From NCBI GenBank assembly GCA_026984355.1, contig JALSSG010000166.1, forward strand, positions 1 through 10,456: DNA of 10,456 nt. Direction: 5' to 3'. Shown piece by piece: positions 6,398 to 10,456 of this stretch (its first letter is position 1; each line of letters begins with the position of its first letter). A program made the position numbers and the translations under genes. The notes under the pieces were generated by a model, which was not told the DNA's origin, searched no databases, and worked only from the letters and a program-made list of their open reading frames with translations. The stretch is from Hydrogenothermaceae bacterium (lineage in GTDB: Bacteria > Aquificota > Aquificia > Aquificales > Hydrogenothermaceae).

Positions 6398-7300
6398 ATG
6401 TTTTTAGTAGTTATCCTTTTAATTTTTGGATTTTCGTTAGGTGTAGAGATTGTATCAGAAGAGAAAGTTCCTATTAATTTAGAAAAACAAAAGGTAAAAT
6501 TTTTAAAAAGTGGTTTTATAATACTTGAATACCCAGATTATCAGTTAGTTATTGATGTAAAAAAATCTCAGGAGAAAGTTGTTCACCTAAAATGTTCTCT
6601 TGATATGTTTCCATTTTTACAATCTTGTGGTAGAGATTTTTTTGATAAAAAATTAAGAGCTTTTTTAAAGATACCATCAAACATATATCTAAATGTAGTT
6701 TATTATAGGCTAAATAAAGATAGATTTGGAATATGTACAGAACAGGGAATATATATTTATGAAAAAGATAAGTTTGTACCTGTCATTGAGTATAAGTTCC
6801 CTGCATTTATTCAAGTTCCAGACTGTAGTTTTTCCAGTGATGGAAGATTCGCTGTATATTTATATGGAAAAAATTATTTTTCACTTTTAAAAGATATAAT
6901 TTTGTTAGGAAAGAATGAAGGTTCAAATTTTAAACTAGTAGAGATAAACATACAAAAAAGAAAAAAGAAAACTTTGCTGGAGAGCTATAAATTTTTTCCA
7001 TTTTATCGTCCTGTTTATTCAGAAGATAATAACGTTATTTATTTTCATACTGACAGAACAAAGTCTATAAAAGATAAAGGACTCTACTCATATCATAAGA
7101 AATCTCATAAGGTAGTATATGAAACTTTTTTTACAGCACCTATAATATATGCTATAGACAATGAAAAGCTTCTTATATGTGATATAACAGATATATACCT
7201 TTACAGTCCAAAAACGAAGAAAAAGCTACTTGTTTATTCTCTAAAAGATAAAGAATGTCCTCAGTTCATCTATTATGTGGAGGAACTTAATGTTAATTAG
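6398..7300 (+). CDS. Exported beta-rich protein of unknown function, six Cys (cluster protein 1)
   Basis: I do not recognise this 300-residue protein. A hydrophobic N-terminus (residues 1-15) looks like a signal peptide or anchor but lacks the usual basic residue. The rest is rich in short beta-strand patterns with aromatic residues. FSSDGRFAVYL (145-155) and YSEDNNVIYFHTD (207-219) resemble blades of TolB/PD40-type beta-propellers. It has six cysteines (66, 77, 113, 143, 261, 287). The first two form C-X5-P-X4-C, a motif shared with both following genes. The only usable start in frame is ATG 6398; a stop lies at 6377-6379, and no Shine-Dalgarno is visible. The gene diverges from cytochrome c and is first of a three-gene cluster; its end overlaps the next gene by 11 bases. 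A periplasmic or cell-surface location is inferred. Confidence 0.75.
   Translation: MFLVVILLIFGFSLGVEIVSEEKVPINLEKQKVKFLKSGFIILEYPDYQLVIDVKKSQEKVVHLKCSLDMFPFLQSCGRDFFDKKLRAFLKIPSNIYLNVVYYRLNKDRFGICTEQGIYIYEKDKFVPVIEYKFPAFIQVPDCSFSSDGRFAVYLYGKNYFSLLKDIILLGKNEGSNFKLVEINIQKRKKKTLLESYKFFPFYRPVYSEDNNVIYFHTDRTKSIKDKGLYSYHKKSHKVVYETFFTAPIIYAIDNEKLLICDITDIYLYSPKTKKKLLVYSLKDKECPQFIYYVEELNVN
7279..7283 (+). promoter_or_regulatory. Ribosome binding site deciding the start of cluster protein 2
   Basis: GGAGG lies 6 bases before ATG 7290. An in-frame ATG at 7275 would add MWRNL but has no such site, and the ribosome site would then lie inside the coding sequence. ATG 7290 also gives a cleaner signal peptide. 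Confidence 0.8.
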
Positions 7301-8357
7301 AGCTTTTTTACTTTCTCTTTTACTATTAGTATTATCATATGCAGACCAGATAAAGCTTATTTCCAAAAAATTACCAGTAGGATACATAGATTTTTACCCT
7401 TTAAAAGATTACCTTGTTTTAAAGGTAGAATATAGAGGCGATAATTTCTTTGTTGTAGTTAATCCTGATACTCTAAACACTAAGGTTTATAACGTATTAG
7501 AATATCCAAGAGGTGCTTATCAGATTGATAGTAAAGTTTATGGAACTTCCAGTAATAGAAATCGTTTTTGTATATACAAACTTATTCCTGATTTTAAGCA
7601 AGTATTATGTCTAGATATAGCTTACATTGAAAAAGAGCTTTTAAAAGCAAAAAAATATAGAGAAACACTTGTTTACCAGTCAAGTATTTTAGAAGATGGG
7701 AATTTAGCTTTTTTACTTTCACCAAGAAAACCTCATAACATTACAGAGTTTTTATTTGGTGGAAAAGAGTATTTGGGAGTTTTTGTTGTATTGGATTTTA
7801 ATAAAAAGGTTTTATTGAACAAGAAACTAAATACAGAGTATAAAAGTACAACTCTAACATCTAAAGGAGTTTTATACATAAAGAACAATAAGCTATACCT
7901 GTTAGACAGTAAAGGCAAAACATACCTTATAAGTCAGCAAGATAAATTTAAATCTATACAAAAATCCCAGAATTTTATAATTGTTAAAGGTAAGAATTCT
8001 TCTTATGTATTTTATGAAGGTAGCTTATTTCTTTTGAATTCAAACTGCAATGTGAAAGAAGATTTAGTATTTTGTAATCAACAAAATAAATTAGATATTT
8101 TCTCCTTAAAAAAGAAAGAAAAAATTTTTTCTCTTAGAAAAGGGAATGATTTTTACCAGTTTCTATGTAAATCAGGCAAATACTTTATTTTTTCAAAGGA
8201 TTTTTATAGCTTTCTATTTTTTGATAAAAACGGAAATTTAGTTGATAAATTTACTCCAGAAGATAAGCATCTATATATAGATTGTATAAAAGGAATATTA
8301 ACTGTAAAAAAAGAAAAATATCTAAAGTTATTTAAGATAAAAGATAGTGGTCAGTAG
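7290..8357 (+). CDS. Exported beta-rich protein of unknown function, six Cys (cluster protein 2)
   Basis: I do not recognise this 355-residue protein. A good signal peptide (MLIRAFLLSLLLLVLSYA) would be cut near residue 18. The mature part is strand-rich and propeller-like, with repeats of a strand, a turn with Asp/Asn/Gly/Lys and another strand, for example KGVLYIKNNKLYLLDSKGKT (192-211). Six cysteines are at 94, 107, 253, 262, 293 and 332. Cys94-Cys107 form C-X5-P-X6-C and Cys293-Cys332 are 38 residues apart; both arrangements recur in the third gene. The region near residues 131-180 (SSILEDGNLAFLL through LLNKKL) also resembles residues 143-193 of the first gene. It overlaps the upstream gene by 11 bases and stops 2 bases before the next. 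An extracytoplasmic protein stabilised by disulfides is inferred. Confidence 0.78.
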   Translation: MLIRAFLLSLLLLVLSYADQIKLISKKLPVGYIDFYPLKDYLVLKVEYRGDNFFVVVNPDTLNTKVYNVLEYPRGAYQIDSKVYGTSSNRNRFCIYKLIPDFKQVLCLDIAYIEKELLKAKKYRETLVYQSSILEDGNLAFLLSPRKPHNITEFLFGGKEYLGVFVVLDFNKKVLLNKKLNTEYKSTTLTSKGVLYIKNNKLYLLDSKGKTYLISQQDKFKSIQKSQNFIIVKGKNSSYVFYEGSLFLLNSNCNVKEDLVFCNQQNKLDIFSLKKKEKIFSLRKGNDFYQFLCKSGKYFIFSKDFYSFLFFDKNGNLVDKFTPEDKHLYIDCIKGILTVKKEKYLKLFKIKDSGQ

Positions 8358-8359
8358 AA

Positions 8360-10048
8360 ATGCTAAAGGTGTTTTTCGTTCTTTTAATAGTAATTTTTAA
8401 ATCATATGCTTTGACTATACAGGATTATATGTCAAAAAACAATATTTTAAAGCTTGAGTTAATAACAGAAATTAATTATCAAAACTGGAAAGTGTATGTA
8501 GTAAATGAAAACAATATAATAAAAACAATATTAATAGATAAAAATCATATAAAGCAGTTTTATGGTTTTCCTGAAATTCTTTCTGAATTTATGCTGATTA
8601 ATAACTACAAAATATTTCCTGACGGAGAGATAGAGAAAATATCTTATAAATACCCAATTATTATAAAAAAGAAACTTTATGGAGAAAGTTTAATATATCT
8701 TCAAAAAAACAGCAAATATTCTTTAGATTTGTATATAAAAAAAGGAGAAATAAGAAAGAAAATAGTAGAATTTAAAGATATAGATGCATTTTTTGGTAAA
8801 TCAGGAGTCTTCTTCTCAGATATTAAAGATGGTGTTTATAAATTATATAAACTTTATCCTTCTGAATGGATTTATGATGTCCATGAATTTTACCAAAAAA
8901 AACTTGAATTTGGATATACATATAAATATCTCTTATATAAAGATACTTTAGCTGTTTTTATTTTTGATAACTATAAACAAAACAAAGCCTTTGTTTTAAT
9001 ATTTGACATAAAAAATGAAAAAATCGAACAATTAATTACAATATCTAACTGGAATCCAAAAAAAGATACTCCTTTAGGTTTTTTGCAGAATAAACTTTTT
9101 GTTAAAAAAGAAGGCAACATACAGATTATAACAACAGACAATAAAATTCTATCTACTAAAATCATAAAATTAAAACAAAAACAGATAAAACTATCTAAGA
9201 AAGAGATTGTTTTACCAGAATGTATAGACACTATATATGTAGACGAAAACTATATTATACCTGTACCAACACAAAGCTCATTCATTTTAGTATTTGATAA
9301 AACACTACAGATTTTAAAATCAAAGCCTATAAAAACTGGGTCTATGATTTTTGTTTCAGATAAGAAAATATATTTACAGGATTACAGATGTTTAAATCAG
9401 ATTTATCCTGTAGAAAAACTCATTAAATGTGAACAAAGACCATTTGAATATATTTATCCTACAATAGATGAAAAAACGCTATTTATCTATAAAAAACCTA
9501 TACCACCAGAGTTCTTATCAAAAGGAGAAAAAGGCTATCTCATAATTGAAAAAGAAAATAATTTACTTTTTAGAAAAAAACTATCTCCAAAAAGTAAGAA
9601 AAAATTTATCTTTACATCATATGGTGCCTTAATTATTGACAAAGAAAAATCAAAAGTAGATTTTTTAGATATAAATGCAAATATTTACGCGAATATATTT
9701 GATAAACCAATATATCCTCTGTTTCCTTATAAATACTTAATAAACTTAGATAAGGTTTTCTTTAAAATAGATAATAAACCATTTGTTTTTTTCCCAGATA
9801 GCCTGAAATATAAACCTATTTCTTACAAAGATATATTTCCTTCTAAAAAAAGCTGTTATACAAAGAACTATTTTATAAAATCATCTAATTCATACATATA
9901 CTTTTATACAAGAAAAGACAATAGACTTGTAGATTTTATAAAATTAAAAAATGAAAAAAATATACTGTGTCTTGAAAACAGGTTTATTCTTTATGAGAGT
10001 TTTCCATGTAAAAGCAAAAAACTGGAAATTTATAGATTTTTAGAATAA
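8360..10048 (+). CDS. Large exported beta-rich protein of unknown function, six Cys in its C-terminal half (cluster protein 3)
   Basis: I do not recognise this 562-residue protein. It starts with a signal peptide (MLKVFFVLLIVIFKSYA, cut near 17). Residues 18 to about 276 contain no cysteine and look like one beta-rich domain. Residues about 277-562 contain all six cysteines (288, 344, 357, 499, 537, 550) and can be aligned by eye with the whole mature second protein. Cys344-Cys357 form C-X5-P-X6-C. After Cys499, YFI, S, Y, K and LVD fall at the same offsets as after Cys293 of the second protein. Its codons are strikingly A-rich. The ATG comes 2 bases after the upstream stop without a clear Shine-Dalgarno, so translation may depend on re-initiation. 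The second half may be a homologous propeller fused to an extra domain; the function is unknown. Confidence 0.78.
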   Translation: MLKVFFVLLIVIFKSYALTIQDYMSKNNILKLELITEINYQNWKVYVVNENNIIKTILIDKNHIKQFYGFPEILSEFMLINNYKIFPDGEIEKISYKYPIIIKKKLYGESLIYLQKNSKYSLDLYIKKGEIRKKIVEFKDIDAFFGKSGVFFSDIKDGVYKLYKLYPSEWIYDVHEFYQKKLEFGYTYKYLLYKDTLAVFIFDNYKQNKAFVLIFDIKNEKIEQLITISNWNPKKDTPLGFLQNKLFVKKEGNIQIITTDNKILSTKIIKLKQKQIKLSKKEIVLPECIDTIYVDENYIIPVPTQSSFILVFDKTLQILKSKPIKTGSMIFVSDKKIYLQDYRCLNQIYPVEKLIKCEQRPFEYIYPTIDEKTLFIYKKPIPPEFLSKGEKGYLIIEKENNLLFRKKLSPKSKKKFIFTSYGALIIDKEKSKVDFLDINANIYANIFDKPIYPLFPYKYLINLDKVFFKIDNKPFVFFPDSLKYKPISYKDIFPSKKSCYTKNYFIKSSNSYIYFYTRKDNRLVDFIKLKNEKNILCLENRFILYESFPCKSKKLEIYRFLE

Positions 10049-10060
10049 CAATAATTATTT

Positions 10061-10090
10061 GGTTGCGGGGGCTCGCCCACAAACCGATTT
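10061..10090 (+). terminator. GC-rich hairpin, likely terminator of the three-gene cluster
   Basis: GGTT (10061-10064) pairs with AACC (10082-10085). GGG pairs with CCC (10076-10078) around a CTCG-containing loop, with one mismatch and one bulged base between the two helices. GATTTT follows. The hairpin lies 12 bases after the stop of cluster protein 3. The short T-run makes it a moderate terminator call; a small structured RNA is the alternative. Confidence 0.5.
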
Positions 10091-10177
10091 TAACTTCACA
10101 TATTCAAAACGGGAAGGCTTTTTCATCAAAAGCGAATAATAATATGTACAACCTGAATGTGAATGTCAAGGGGTGTG

Positions 10178-10211
10178 TATCGGTTCAATACATGGTGAAC
10201 ACCTACCGATA
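10178..10211. repeat. Inverted repeat near the insertion-sequence end
   Basis: TATCGGT (10178-10184) and ACCGATA (10205-10211) are exact inverted copies 20 bases apart. Between and across them GTTCA (10183-10187) pairs with TGAAC (10196-10200), so two alternative folds exist. The repeat begins 7 bases after the stop of the transposase gene, a usual place for terminal or subterminal sequences of an insertion element. Confidence 0.6.
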
Positions 10212-10217
10212 AAAATT

Positions 10218-10456
10218 TTAACACTTTCCATAGGCTACCTCAGCAGGAGTTCTTAATCCCAGTCCATAGTGTGGTCTTATAAAGTTATAAACTCTGAGAT
10301 ATCTTCTTAGATTTCTATTTAACTCACCTATAGTGTATTCTGTTTCCTCTATTAGCCATAATTTCTCTTCTATACTCTTTATTAGCCTTTCTACGTTAGA
10401 GTTTGTTTTTGGACTCTTGAGATAGCTAAAGTAATGCTTTACCCCCTCTTCTTTTA
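10218..10456 (-). CDS. Transposase with integrase (DDE) core, C-terminal fragment
   Basis: The minus strand is open from the window edge to a TAA at 10220-10218 and shows 78 residues. The 5' part, including the first two acidic catalytic residues, is outside. SPKTNSNVERLIKSIEEKLW carries the family-typical serine/proline and asparagine context, with the Glu of NVERL as the probable third catalytic residue. The C-terminal helix RRYLRVYNFIRPHYGLGLRT, followed by PAEVAY, matches the YN-x2-RPH-x3-G-x3-PxE pattern of integrase-core transposases (rve domain) of the IS481 and IS3 groups. It cuts and joins DNA at the element's ends. It runs toward the three-gene cluster and ends about 170 bases from it. 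Whether the full gene is intact cannot be judged. The exact IS family is uncertain. Confidence 0.88.
   Translation of the reverse strand, partial: KEEGVKHYFSYLKSPKTNSNVERLIKSIEEKLWLIEETEYTIGELNRNLRRYLRVYNFIRPHYGLGLRTPAEVAYGKC

Larger units (their letters stand above)
10049..10217. other. Noncoding, structured stretch between the three-gene cluster and the transposase gene
   Basis: I see no convincing gene here. It holds a GC-rich hairpin (10061-10085) and a small perfect stem GCTTTT/AAAAGC (10117-10122 with 10128-10133). TTCACATATTCA (10095-10106) is complementary to TGAATGTGAA (10154-10163) apart from a 2-base bulge. Beyond about 10164 the sequence probably belongs to the insertion sequence. 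It is locally richer in G and C than the flanking genes. Confidence 0.6.
10164..10456 (-). mobile_element. Partial insertion sequence, transposase-distal end (IS481/IS3-like)
   Basis: The right part of the window holds the 3' end of a transposase gene plus its terminal noncoding sequence; the element continues beyond the window. Its outer boundary is not proven, because the opposite terminal repeat and the target duplication are outside. I place it tentatively at TGT (10164-10166), since IS481-type ends usually start with TGT. TGT at 10174 or 10176 is also possible. Confidence 0.5.

Noticed and set aside
7733..7918. Minus-strand open frame of 61 codons
   Set aside because: It is contained in cluster protein 2, with no ribosome site or family motif.
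8971..9231. Minus-strand open frame of 86 codons
   Set aside because: It is fully inside cluster protein 3, and its Phe/Ser/Cys-rich composition is what the antisense of Lys-rich AT-rich coding gives.
10086..10110. TTTTAACTTCACATATTCAA, reminiscent of some CRISPR repeats
   Set aside because: It occurs once; there is no second copy at repeat-spacer distance and no cas gene in the window.
10061..10118. Possible SRP RNA (4.5S) start: a GC-rich 5' helix followed by CGGGAAGG
   Set aside because: The invariant core CAGGUCCGGAAGGAAGCAGC is not present and no 3' strand complements the GC-rich part, so the resemblance is superficial.
10177..10195. GGTTCAATAC, resembling a tRNA T-loop
   Set aside because: The flanking bases do not make a 5-bp T-stem, and no anticodon or acceptor stem is found upstream.

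Overview
The window reads as an AT-rich chromosomal segment of a Gram-negative, respiring bacterium. It encodes a TolC-type outer-membrane channel, a second predicted outer-membrane barrel and a periplasmic c-type cytochrome. Very A/T-rich codons, many Lys/Ile/Phe/Tyr residues, tightly overlapping genes and a small class I cytochrome c fit a thermophilic Aquificota bacterium such as the Sulfurihydrogenibium group. That assignment is inference from general resemblance, not a database match.

Region 1 (1-525) is the C-terminal third of leucyl aminopeptidase PepA. It ends in a perfect-stem terminator whose loop contains the stop codon. Region 2 (530-5973) is a five-gene operon with almost no spacing: a TetR-family regulator, a TolC-like channel, an EmrA/HlyD-type adaptor, an EmrB/DHA2-type 14-TM exporter and an extra outer-membrane beta-barrel protein. 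Each stop codon overlaps the next start by one to four bases, or lies just before it. A promoter-like element and a 20-bp palindrome sit directly on the tetR start codon. This suggests a leaderless, self-repressed operon for an inducible tripartite drug or metabolite pump.

Region 3 (5974-6397) holds a convergent, minus-strand periplasmic cytochrome c with a strong Shine-Dalgarno site and a recognisable promoter. A perfect 7-bp inverted repeat lies inside that promoter. Region 4 (6398-10048) is a compact three-gene cluster of exported, beta-rich proteins that I cannot assign to a named family. They appear to be diverged paralogues: each has exactly six cysteines and a shared Cys-X5-Pro-X4-6-Cys motif, and the second and third proteins align along most of their length. 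The third carries an additional cysteine-free N-terminal half. This cluster is the best candidate for something undescribed here.

Region 5 (10049-10456) is a structured noncoding stretch with a GC-rich hairpin, followed by the end of an insertion sequence. The C-terminal part of its DDE integrase-type transposase runs in from the right edge on the minus strand.
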